Origin: Moraxellaceae bacterium
Lineage (GTDB): Bacteria; Pseudomonadota; Gammaproteobacteria; Pseudomonadales; Ketobacteraceae
NCBI GenBank assembly: GCA_002402125.1
Contig: NVVG01000290.1
Span: 1-6,404 of the forward strand
Length of the DNA stretch: 6,404 bases
Direction of reading: 5' to 3'
Part shown: positions 1-4,611 of the stretch, one piece after another
Layout of the letters: every line of letters starts with the position of its first letter
How positions within the stretch are numbered: the first letter of the stretch is position 1
Program-made: the position numbers and the translations under genes
The notes under the pieces: generated by a model
Seen by the model: the letters and a program-made list of their open reading frames with translations, nothing else
Databases searched by the model: none
Told to the model about the DNA's origin: nothing

Positions 1-98
1 TTCGATTCTACGTATTCATACCGGTTCTCCTCATTTGTTTTGCTATCTGTACAGGCGACTAATGAGAATACGATTAGTTTGGAATAGATTTGTTTCAT
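1..98 (-). CDS. Putative lipoprotein, N-terminal part only (runs off the window)
   Basis: Only the first 32 codons are visible, read leftwards from the ATG at 98 and leaving the window at base 1. The product starts MKQIYSKLIVFSLVACTDSK: a basic start, a short hydrophobic stretch and the lipobox L-V-A-C at residues 13-16, so Cys16 should be lipidated after signal peptidase II cleavage. After it the chain is polar (TNEENRYEYVES), as expected for a lipoprotein linker. The function cannot be told from this much sequence. The leader and first codons (73-110) recur almost exactly at 4406-4443, where the rest of the gene is missing. It would be the cargo of the cassette-like unit that begins at the GTTGGAT core at 129-135. 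Confidence 0.72.
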   Translation of the reverse strand, partial: MKQIYSKLIVFSLVACTDSKTNEENRYEYVES

Positions 99-110
99 TA
101 ATTAAGTACG
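73..110 (-). repeat. Gene-start repeat, copy 1 (pair with 4406-4443)
   Basis: A 38-bp stretch matches 4406-4443 with two mismatches, and 28 bp of it (83-110 against 4416-4443) is identical. It covers the last 12 bases of the leader, the ATG and the first eight codons (MKQIY...) of the partial lipoprotein gene. Both copies have the same orientation. Confidence 0.9.
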
Positions 111-127
111 TTTTGAATAGATTTGTT
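82..127. repeat. 13-bp direct repeat around the lipoprotein start
   Basis: The sequence gaatagatttgtt occurs at 82-94, inside the lipoprotein coding start, and again at 115-127 in its leader, 33 bp apart. It may be a small local duplication. It has no proven role. Confidence 0.7.
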
Positions 128-128
128 A

Positions 129-184
129 ATCCAACGTGATTTCGCGAAGCGAGAACTCGCATGGATTGTATGTGATGTTATAAC
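129..184 (-). other. attC-like junction element 1 (between the 29-aa ORF and the partial lipoprotein)
   Basis: Read on the minus strand, the element runs from GTTATAAC (177-184, overlapping the stop codon of the 29-aa ORF) to GTTGGAT (129-135), which fits the integron core consensus GTTRRRY. In between, aatcca (128-133) pairs with tggatt (162-167), enclosing a perfect hairpin gcgag-aa-ctcgc (149-160) and the palindrome ttcgcgaa (141-148). The 56-bp length and nested imperfect stems resemble an attC site. Unlike the next units, the ends of the 29-aa unit pair poorly (5/8 with 274-283), so this call leans on the core and the hairpins. Confidence 0.45.
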
Positions 185-267
185 CACTCGTTCAACTCGA
201 AATCGATTACATTAAATTTTTCCCAAAGGGCGTCATTTACTTTAATCCACAGTTCTTTATTTTTCAT
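178..267 (-). CDS. 29-aa micro-ORF, hypothetical
   Basis: ATG at 267, TAA at 178-180. The product begins MKNKELWIKVNDALWEKF and ends NEWL: charged, with three Trp (residues 7, 15, 28), no signal peptide and no Cys. It is the only open stretch in the 265-bp gap between two lipoprotein genes. The stop codon lies inside the GTTATAAC core-like sequence and the start codon lies 7 bp after GTTGTCAACA, so it occupies the position of a gene in a cassette. I do not recognise a family. It could be a genuine small protein, the remnant of a longer gene cut short, or chance. The placement is the best argument for it. Confidence 0.4.
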   Translation of the reverse strand: MKNKELWIKVNDALWEKFNVIDFELNEWL

Positions 268-273
268 CTTTAT

Positions 274-358
274 TGTTGACAACGGTTCCGCGGCAGGAAA
301 AGTGGTGCTTATTTCAAATGTAATCGTGCAACATCTTTTTTACCGCATGTTAGGCACA
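274..358 (-). other. attC-like junction element 2 (between the 192-aa lipoprotein and the 29-aa ORF)
   Basis: On the minus strand it runs from TGTGCCTAAC (349-358), whose GCCTAAC fits RYYYAAC, to GTTGTCAACA (274-283). The middle folds into an imperfect hairpin: gcgg (290-293) pairs with ccgc (343-346) and aaaag (298-302) with ctttt (335-339), separated by a small internal loop and closing a 32-nt loop. It starts 5 bp beyond the stop of the 363-941 gene. TGTGCCTAAC is the inverted repeat (9/10) of the sequence just before the start of that same gene at 945-954. Confidence 0.55.
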
Positions 359-362
359 TTAC

Positions 363-941
363 TTATTTAAAATATTCATGGTGTTTAAAAACAGAATCAA
401 CAACTTCGATTTTCTTGAAGTGATTCAATTTATATTTCACCACAGTACTATCTATTTTCATAATAAATTGATCAAGCGAGTCATCATACTCTTGAAGCCC
501 ACTAATGATTGTTATTCTTTCGGCAAAATCATCTTCCACAATGGTTGATTCTTGTAATTTTCCATCTGGGTATTCTTCATAATTTGCAAGTCTTAATACT
601 GACAATAAATTGTTTGTCTCATCAATTGTCACTGCCTTGATATTACATATCACGCCTTCTAATGCGAAATATTCAAATACAACATAGGTCGTAACTCCAT
701 TTTTCAAATGTTCACCTATTAAATGATGTTCAAGAGTAGCCTCAGAAATAGCTGAGTTCCTTTCTAAATTAATGAACTCATCATTACTCTTAATAATTTC
801 AATTAAGGTAGTGTTCGTCACTAGGTGTTTTCTGTAGCCATCAATTTTATCCTTATCAATTGAATATTCGATTTTACCAGATGGTATACAGCTTATTCCA
901 ATCAAGGATATTATTAATATAGCTAGTATCTGTTTCATCAT
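363..941 (-). CDS. Putative lipoprotein of unknown function (192 aa)
   Basis: Two ATG codons in a row (941 and 938) open the gene; either is usable, and the second gives MKQILAIL, like the MKQI start of the gene at base 98. A hydrophobic stretch runs to Cys18 in G-I-S-C, a permissive Bacteroidota-type lipobox, so the product is probably an outer-membrane or periplasmic lipoprotein. The mature part is polar, with alternating beta-type segments (TTYVVFEYFALEGVICNIKAV) and an acidic middle; one further Cys lies in VICNI. I recognise no domain. The gene is tightly bracketed by an inverted repeat: GTTAGGTACA ends 3 bp before the first ATG and TGTGCCTAAC starts 4 bp after the stop. That makes it a single-gene cassette-like unit without visible promoter space of its own. 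Confidence 0.8.
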   Translation of the reverse strand: MMKQILAILIISLIGISCIPSGKIEYSIDKDKIDGYRKHLVTNTTLIEIIKSNDEFINLERNSAISEATLEHHLIGEHLKNGVTTYVVFEYFALEGVICNIKAVTIDETNNLLSVLRLANYEEYPDGKLQESTIVEDDFAERITIISGLQEYDDSLDQFIMKIDSTVVKYKLNHFKKIEVVDSVFKHHEYFK

Positions 942-944
942 TGT

Positions 945-994
945 TGTACCTAACGGTTAGGCTAAAACACGAATTTTAGCTAGTGTTATAGCGA
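945..994 (-). other. attC-like junction element 3 (between the 237-aa gene and the 192-aa lipoprotein)
   Basis: This is the shortest and clearest junction, 50 bp. On the minus strand it runs from TCGCTATAAC (985-994), which includes the last two codons and stop of the upstream gene, to GTTAGGTACA (945-954), whose GTTAGGT is a perfect GTTRRRY core, followed directly by CAATGATG, the next gene start. Between them sits the perfect hairpin gctaaaa (961-967)/ttttagc (974-980) with a 6-nt loop. A second small palindrome cctaac-g-gttagg lies at 949-961. The two outer arms belong to different inverted-repeat pairs (985-994 with 1713-1722; 945-954 with 349-358). Confidence 0.6.
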
Positions 995-1699
995 GTTATC
1001 TTTTAGTTTAAATCTCTTGTAAATTTTCTTCTTATGTGGAAAATGACTTCTTCTATATTCAGTAAATCTTTTAACCTTTAATGCTTTTAGTTTAAAAAGG
1101 ACTAGTTCGTTTTCGCGTATCTCAACTATCCATTTTTCTTTATTGAAAGTACTGTTCTTAATAGCAATAAAATTATAGCCCAATTGTGTATCGCAATAAC
1201 ATTCAAGAGAATCAGATTTTAAGTGATTTGATAATTTTCCGTGATCATTTTTTGTAAGAATACTATTAATTTTTTGAACGCCTAAAGTCCCAGTTTCTTG
1301 TTCAGTTGATATGTATTCATATTGAGTACTGTCTTTAAAGTAGTAATAGTAAATAGAATCATTTTTAATCTCTATGTGGGCAGTAATTTTTTGATCATTT
1401 TCCTTATCTAATTCCGCCAATAAAGAAACAATGTCGAATGAAATTTCTTCATTTCTCAGATTTAGATAATTTACAATTCGATGTCTTCCAAAAAAGGAAC
1501 TGTCTATTGAATTCAAAGAATAATCTATTTCTGTTGGAGGGAGTCCCCAGCGAGCGCAATCACAAGGTAAATTTTTCTCTAAACAATCAAGATATCCAGT
1601 TTCAATCCAGTATTGATTTGTTTTATCATTTTTTTTCTGACCGTAAGAATATACAGATATAAACAATAAGATGAATATGGATAGATAACCTTTTGTCAT
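986..1699 (-). CDS. Exported protein of unknown function with Cys motif (237 aa)
   Basis: I choose the ATG at 1699, giving MTKGYLSIFILLFISVYSYG then QKK: a good signal peptide cleaving near residue 20 with no lipobox, so the product is probably periplasmic or secreted. An in-frame TTG at 1711 would add four residues but lies at the edge of the junction element. The mature N-terminus carries a cluster CLEKNLPCDCARW (Cys39, Cys46, Cys48) and a second pair, ECYC, lies further on, suggesting disulfides or metal binding. The last 25 residues are very basic (HKKKIYKRFKLK). I recognise no named family. The final codons and stop lie inside the GTTATAGCGA arm (985-994), the inverted partner of 1713-1722 just before the start, so the reading frame runs into its own cassette boundary. 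Confidence 0.8.
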   Translation of the reverse strand: MTKGYLSIFILLFISVYSYGQKKNDKTNQYWIETGYLDCLEKNLPCDCARWGLPPTEIDYSLNSIDSSFFGRHRIVNYLNLRNEEISFDIVSLLAELDKENDQKITAHIEIKNDSIYYYYFKDSTQYEYISTEQETGTLGVQKINSILTKNDHGKLSNHLKSDSLECYCDTQLGYNFIAIKNSTFNKEKWIVEIRENELVLFKLKALKVKRFTEYRRSHFPHKKKIYKRFKLKDNSL

Positions 1700-1712
1700 G
1701 TGTTTTTTCAAT

Positions 1713-1870
1713 TCGCTACAACCGTTTAATCTATGGTTAGCGCGGATTTAAAGTTTCCAAATTATTTGAAAACGCATAGCCAAAACAAAAGATTGGTAAA
1801 CTTCATTAAAAGCTATGCATTTTGAATTAGGCGCCAAAACTCGTATTAAATATAGCCATTGTTGTAAATA
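1713..1870 (-). other. attC-like junction element 4, long form (between the Kelch-like gene and the 237-aa gene)
   Basis: On the minus strand it runs from the 13-bp arm TATTTACAACAAT (1858-1870), 12 bp after the Kelch-like stop, to GTTGTAGCGA (1713-1722), 13 bp before the ATG at 1699. At 158 bp it is the longest junction. It contains a strong hairpin, aaaacgcatagc (1769-1780) with gctatgcatttt (1812-1823), 12 pairs including one wobble and a 31-nt loop, and an outer partial stem, atggtta (1733-1739) with tagccat (1853-1859), 6/7. The central hairpin flanked by terminal core-like arms matches the attC plan. Confidence 0.55.
1758..1789 (-). promoter_or_regulatory. Possible Bacteroidota-type promoter for the 237-aa gene
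   Basis: On the minus strand TTTG (1786-1789) is followed after 21 bp by TAATTTG (1758-1764), close to the Bacteroidota -33 TTTG / -7 TAnnTTTG pattern but one base short in the second box. The site overlaps one arm of the long junction hairpin and lies about 60 bp before the ATG at 1699. Such matches are common in A/T-rich DNA. Confidence 0.22.
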
Positions 1871-1882
1871 GCTTATGTTTAT

Positions 1883-2782
1883 TTAAGAAATTTTTATAGA
1901 CCACCCTTTTCCATCATTTCCAAAAAGATATAAGAGTTCTTTTTTATCATTATAATGACAAGAACAATTGTAGAAAAGGAAATCAAGGTCATCTAAATCA
2001 ATTCTAGCATAAGGTGTTAGAGATTTTAAAGAGTATTCATATAAAATTCCATCTTCATTAAGTATAAATGTTTTTTTCAAATGTTTAACATGAAAAATTT
2101 TACGTTCATCTGTACTAATATTTTCTTTTAAACCTTTTGTTTCATGATGCTCCCATTTATTACCTACGAGAGTGTACGAATATTTTTCTCCTAACAAAAC
2201 CACTTTATTTAAATTAAAGTCATAGCATTGTTCAACAGATATGCCTGATAAGTTTTCATAAGGTTTACTTTTTCTCAGGTCAAGATTATCCTTACATTCT
2301 TGTTTGAGAATTTTATTAGAAACTTTTGACCACTTATTTTCTTTAAATACAAATGTTTGAGTGTTGTTTGCCGTATATTTACTTGGCTTACCACTAAATC
2401 CGCCACTAATTACTATTCTATCATTTTCGGAGTCATAATTCCCTTTAAATCCCCATTTTTTGACTAATAAATCATCGGGTTCGTATTCTGTTATCCATTT
2501 ATCCTGATCAAGAAAATAAACACCTCCATTTCTGCCAATAACAAACAATGTTTCATTTTTATTAACGGAGACTGAACCATCTAATAATCCAGAGTGTTTT
2601 AATCCATCTTGAAAGTTGATTTTATTTTTCCAACCCAATTTTTCCAGTACAGATAATGCTAATGCACGTGTTCCAACATTGTGAATTACACCATTTATAG
2701 ATATGGCATCTACACTTCCAAAATAGTCTATTCCTTTTTCAATTTTGGTGTTCTGTATTTTTTCGGTTATAAGTTCGTCCAT
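1883..2782 (-). CDS. Kelch-like beta-propeller protein, cytoplasmic (299 aa)
   Basis: ATG at 2782 (MDELITEKIQNTK) with no signal peptide or membrane segment, so probably cytoplasmic. From about residue 70 the chain shows repeated beta-strand blocks that end in an aromatic-bearing turn: LFVIGRNGGVYFL..DKW, RIVISGGFSG...FVFKENKW, VVLLGEKYSYTLVGNKW, TFILNEDGILYEYSL and LLYLFGNDGKGWSIKI. The strand-turn-Trp spacing resembles degenerate Kelch or similar propeller blades, which usually bind proteins or ligands. I see no catalytic motif. The N-terminal 55 residues (including VLEKLGW) are not part of the repeats. The gene is bounded by a perfect 13-bp inverted repeat, at 2792-2804 before the start and 1858-1870 after the stop. 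The propeller reading is inference from strand pattern only. Confidence 0.8.
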   Translation of the reverse strand: MDELITEKIQNTKIEKGIDYFGSVDAISINGVIHNVGTRALALSVLEKLGWKNKINFQDGLKHSGLLDGSVSVNKNETLFVIGRNGGVYFLDQDKWITEYEPDDLLVKKWGFKGNYDSENDRIVISGGFSGKPSKYTANNTQTFVFKENKWSKVSNKILKQECKDNLDLRKSKPYENLSGISVEQCYDFNLNKVVLLGEKYSYTLVGNKWEHHETKGLKENISTDERKIFHVKHLKKTFILNEDGILYEYSLKSLTPYARIDLDDLDFLFYNCSCHYNDKKELLYLFGNDGKGWSIKIS

Positions 2783-2791
2783 TTTTTTTAT

Positions 2792-2863
2792 TATTTACAA
2801 CAATTGGGCTAAAGCCCCTTTTAATGGGCCTTAGGTTTTGTTCTGTGATTCCTATTTTATCAC
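2792..2863 (-). other. attC-like junction element 5 with competing hairpins
   Basis: The gap between the stop of the small lipoprotein (2873) and the Kelch-like start (2782) holds the 13-bp arm at 2792-2804 plus three stems. gggct-aa-agccc (2806-2817) is perfect; aagcccc (2812-2818) can instead pair with gggcctt (2826-2832), 6/7; gtgat (2845-2849) pairs with atcac (2859-2863). The first two share bases and are mutually exclusive. No U-tract follows on the minus strand, so a classical terminator is unlikely. I could not find the matching outer arm for the upstream two-gene unit, so this junction is only half supported. Confidence 0.4.
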
Positions 2864-2872
2864 CGACCTTTT

Positions 2873-3277
2873 TTATTCATTGGGATTCCAGAACTCCATT
2901 TTCCAATCTGCACCTATTTTTAAAAAAGTGAAAAGGTGGTCTTTACTTTCTGGTCCAGTTTTAAGAGTCACTTTATCACCTTCAATTTCGCTCCATTCTA
3001 ACTCCAAGTTTGACCACTCATTTGCCCAGGTTTGAAAAGTTATTGAAAAAGGTTCAGCATCATTATTTGGAGAAATATATTTTATCAAACTTTCAAAACC
3101 ATTTTGAGTAACAACTGCTTTAACATTGTCTGCATTGCCTATCTTAAGGTTATGCAATAACGCGCTCCATGATTTTTCAGGAGTTGATAGGTCATCTGTT
3201 TCAACATTGTTCGCCGTTTGTTGGCAACTAGCTAATAGGCACAATGCCGTAAATAACATAAAAACTACTTTACTCAT
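2873..3277 (-). CDS. Small lipoprotein, possibly DUF4878/NTF2-like (134 aa)
   Basis: ATG at 3277 is preferred over an in-frame TTG at 3286 because it opens a clean lipoprotein signal, MSKVVFMLFTALCLLASC, with lipobox L-A-S-C at residues 15-18. The mature part begins with a polar linker, then TPEKSWSALLHNLKIGNADNVKAVV, a helix typical of small NTF2-like or DUF4878-type lipoproteins that track how often a trait is used (STPEKS..A). It ends in a beta sheet (GDKVTLKTG, LFTFLKIGADWKMEFW), also usual for that fold, where a Trp-rich last strand closes the cone. The fold is inferred from this pattern, not proven. The gene starts 31 bp after the stop of the phospholipase-D-like gene, with no hairpin between, so the two are probably co-transcribed. 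Confidence 0.8.
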   Translation of the reverse strand: MSKVVFMLFTALCLLASCQQTANNVETDDLSTPEKSWSALLHNLKIGNADNVKAVVTQNGFESLIKYISPNNDAEPFSITFQTWANEWSNLELEWSEIEGDKVTLKTGPESKDHLFTFLKIGADWKMEFWNPNE

Positions 3278-3308
3278 TTTATTCAATTTTGATTATTACT
3301 ATTTTCTC

Positions 3309-4031
3309 TTATTCGTTTATTTCAGCTGCTATTTCTTCTGGCCAAAGAACTTCTTGACCATAAAACCCGTCCTTTTCAACTCCACCTTGTGCTTTTCCTT
3401 TCAATGTAGTGTACCACTCCTCCTCTTTCTTGTACATTAACTTATTCTCAACGAACCAAGAGTTTATTTTTCGGCTACTAATTCCTGTCTCTTGCGATAA
3501 TTCCTTCGTCCTAAGTAACTTTGATTTTGAATAGCTGGATTTCGTTTTTTCTTCAGTTTTTATTTGGGGGGATCTCTTTTGTGGGACTTTAGCATAGGAA
3601 AAGTCCTCACTATTATGAATTATTGAGTCTATATCTTTAGACGCATCATCATAAACCTGCTTATCCTGTTCGTTTGCGGTATCAATTAAGATTCCCATTT
3701 CTCTATTATTCTGCTGAGAAAATTCATAGAGATTCATAGAAGAGATAATCATCTTATCTTCGTTCAAATAGCATTTAGCGTGAAGATTTTTCGAGAAATA
3801 TAATCTTACATATTTAAGCTCTTCTAAATAACCCATTTCTGCTGGTGCAAGTTCTTGCTTTCCAAAAACTATTCTAACCTCAACTTTTTCTCTTTCCTTA
3901 TCATTGAGAAGCTCTTTCACATTATCAGAAAGCTTTAAATATGGGCTAATAATATATAGTTTCTTTTTTGCGTCTCGAATTAAGTTTTCTAATTCTGCTG
4001 ATATACTTGAAGTCCTTAAATATTTTGCCAT
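3309..4031 (-). CDS. Phospholipase-D-like protein with C-terminal helix-turn-helix region (240 aa)
   Basis: Residues 10-116 look like a single PLD-family half-domain: a strand KKLYIISPYL, a second strand VEVRIVFG, then NLHAKCYLNEDKMIISSMNL, the HxK motif (His84, Lys86) followed by the Ser/Asn pair Ser98 and Asn100. In the usual HxKx4D pattern an Asp follows four residues after the Lys; here that position is Glu91, with Asp92 next. Enzymes with one motif act as dimers, as in the Nuc-type nucleases. A polar linker (145-168) leads to KLLRTKELSQETGISSRKIN, a helix-turn-helix, and a tail with EEEWYTTLKGKAQGG and GQEVLWPEEI that resembles the C-terminal domain of phage antirepressors (KilA-C type). 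A DNA-targeted nuclease or regulator is plausible. No signal peptide: cytoplasmic. It precedes the small lipoprotein gene by 31 bp. Confidence 0.85.
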   Translation of the reverse strand: MAKYLRTSSISAELENLIRDAKKKLYIISPYLKLSDNVKELLNDKEREKVEVRIVFGKQELAPAEMGYLEELKYVRLYFSKNLHAKCYLNEDKMIISSMNLYEFSQQNNREMGILIDTANEQDKQVYDDASKDIDSIIHNSEDFSYAKVPQKRSPQIKTEEKTKSSYSKSKLLRTKELSQETGISSRKINSWFVENKLMYKKEEEWYTTLKGKAQGGVEKDGFYGQEVLWPEEIAAEINE

Positions 4032-4165
4032 TTTTTATCTGTTTTTTAATTGCTTACACACGTAGATAAAATACACTAGTGCACTATATTGATGAATAAT
4101 TCACGCCTAAAACCGTCATTCCCAAGCCAAAAAAAGGCCTTAAGTCCAATTCAACTAATTGATCC

Positions 4166-4182
4166 AAAAATCACATCAAAAA
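4166..4182 (+). repeat. 17-bp A-rich repeat (pair with 6388-6404)
   Basis: aaaaatcacatcaaaaa is found here and at 6388-6404, the last bases of the window, in the same orientation. Because the second copy runs off the end, the match may be longer than can be seen. Low complexity makes it weaker evidence than its length suggests. Confidence 0.6.
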
Positions 4183-4361
4183 AACAAATGATTACGAACG
4201 ACAATCAGCGGTTAGGCGAGCCACAAAATACACATTCCCCTTCTTTCTCACAGATCAAAAAAAACACATACTTGAGAAAAAAATCAATCCAAAAAGGCTC
4301 CAGACGTACGTTCACGCGAACACAACAACTCCTCAAGATAGAAGATCTTGATTTTCTTCTC

Positions 4362-4433
4362 AGGAAAAGGAGGGAAACAGATGGGAAGCAAAAGAAAGAT
4401 CTGAAATTAGTATGTAATAGATTTGTTTCATTA
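4362..4433 (-). pseudogene. Stub of a lipoprotein-like gene start
   Basis: The ATG at 4431-4433 lies within the second copy of the 38-bp repeat and encodes MKQIYYILISDLSFASHLF, closely matching the MKQIYSKLIVFS start at base 98 for the first five codons. It then loses the lipobox and reaches a stop after about 23 codons. The identical leader plus start with a different, short tail suggests a truncated relative of that lipoprotein gene rather than a working gene. Confidence 0.35.
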
Positions 4434-4443
4434 ATTAAGTACG
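4406..4443 (-). repeat. Gene-start repeat, copy 2 (pair with 73-110)
   Basis: This is the second copy of the 38-bp leader and gene-start repeat, two mismatches from 73-110 and in the same orientation, 4.3 kb away. The flanks differ: copy 1 has a further copy of its internal 13-mer upstream, copy 2 does not. Confidence 0.9.
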
Positions 4444-4470
4444 ATGCTTAGGCTAGAAAGTCCTACGGAG

Positions 4471-4567
4471 TCCTAACCAAGGCTTAATTCTAATATTAGG
4501 AATAGTTTTTCAATTTTATCTTCCGAAGCATCATCCTCGTATGCTTTTTAAGGCTTTGTTAAGCACT
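4471..4567 (-). other. Candidate attC-like element 6 (after the 504-aa repeat gene)
   Basis: On the minus strand it runs from AGTGCTTAAC (4558-4567), whose GCTTAAC fits RYYYAAC, to GTTAGGA (4471-4477), one base off GTTRRRY. In the middle, aagcat (4526-4531) pairs perfectly with atgctt (4541-4546). AGTGCTTAAC pairs 8/10 with TGTGCGTAAC-type sequence at 6300-6309, upstream of the 504-aa gene, so the whole 4558-6309 block may be one unit. Weaker than junctions 2-4. Confidence 0.35.
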
Positions 4568-4586
4568 CAATCATTTCGCCATCAAT
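4567..4586 (-). repeat. 20-bp stray copy of a repeat segment from the 504-aa gene
   Basis: tcaatcatttcgccatcaat is identical to 5171-5190, inside repeat 6 of the upstream gene, where it encodes IDGEMID. Here it lies 26 bp beyond that gene's stop codon, in the same orientation. The identity does not extend into either flank. Confidence 0.75.
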
Positions 4587-4611
4587 CTTATCAAGATTCT
4601 AAGTCATCATC

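Larger units (their letters stand above)
4032..4611. other. 580-bp stretch without a convincing gene; fragments and repeats
   Basis: This is the largest gap in the window. An open frame of about 120 codons on the plus strand (ATG 4092, stop 4449-4451) is Lys/Ser/Gln-rich, points against every other gene and ends through a minus-strand gene-start repeat, so I do not call it. On the minus strand there is the start of a lipoprotein-like gene at 4430 that stops after 23 codons. Other contents: overlapping palindromes cactagtg (4074-4081) and tagtgcacta (4077-4086) about 45 bp before the PLD-like start; a hairpin tcaagat-agaag-atcttga (4333-4351); a GTTAGGCGAG box (4211-4220); a 17-bp A-rich repeat (4166-4182); and an attC-like element (4471-4567). 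It reads as a graveyard of cassette pieces. Confidence 0.6.

Noticed and set aside
129..358. CRISPR array or tandem repeat array from the spaced similar boxes
   Set aside because: The boxes differ in sequence from junction to junction and the spacing is irregular; there are no uniform repeats.
1438..1662. Plus-strand open frame opposite the 237-aa gene
   Set aside because: It lies wholly inside a well-supported minus-strand gene with a signal peptide; its composition is that of an antisense shadow.
1858..2804. Classical insertion sequence with 13-bp terminal inverted repeats
   Set aside because: The enclosed gene is propeller-like with no transposase motif, no target-site duplication is evident, and neighbouring units have the same plan with different arms.
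2838..3440. Two overlapping plus-strand open frames (2838-3035, 3126-3440)
   Set aside because: They are antisense to the small lipoprotein and PLD-like genes and show no independent features.
4149..4220. A further attC-like element between GTTAGGCGAG (4211-4220) and attcaac (4149-4155)
   Set aside because: The boxes fit the core consensus, but no convincing central stem or partner arm was found.
4333..4351. Hairpin tcaagat-agaag-atcttga followed by a T-rich run, as a plus-strand terminator
   Set aside because: The stem is weak and A/T-rich, and there is no supported plus-strand gene to terminate.
4089..4451. 120-codon open frame on the plus strand, Lys/Ser/Gln-rich
   Set aside because: It opposes all other genes, has low-complexity composition typical of A-rich non-coding DNA, begins at a palindrome-rich spot and ends by reading through the reverse of a gene-start repeat. 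No domain is recognisable.
4473..4592. Minus-strand frame open apart from one TAA (4548-4550), reading YEDDASEDKIEKLF
   Set aside because: It looks protein-like and could be a decayed gene end, but 14 and 25 codons are too short to separate from chance, and the same bases form an attC-like hairpin.
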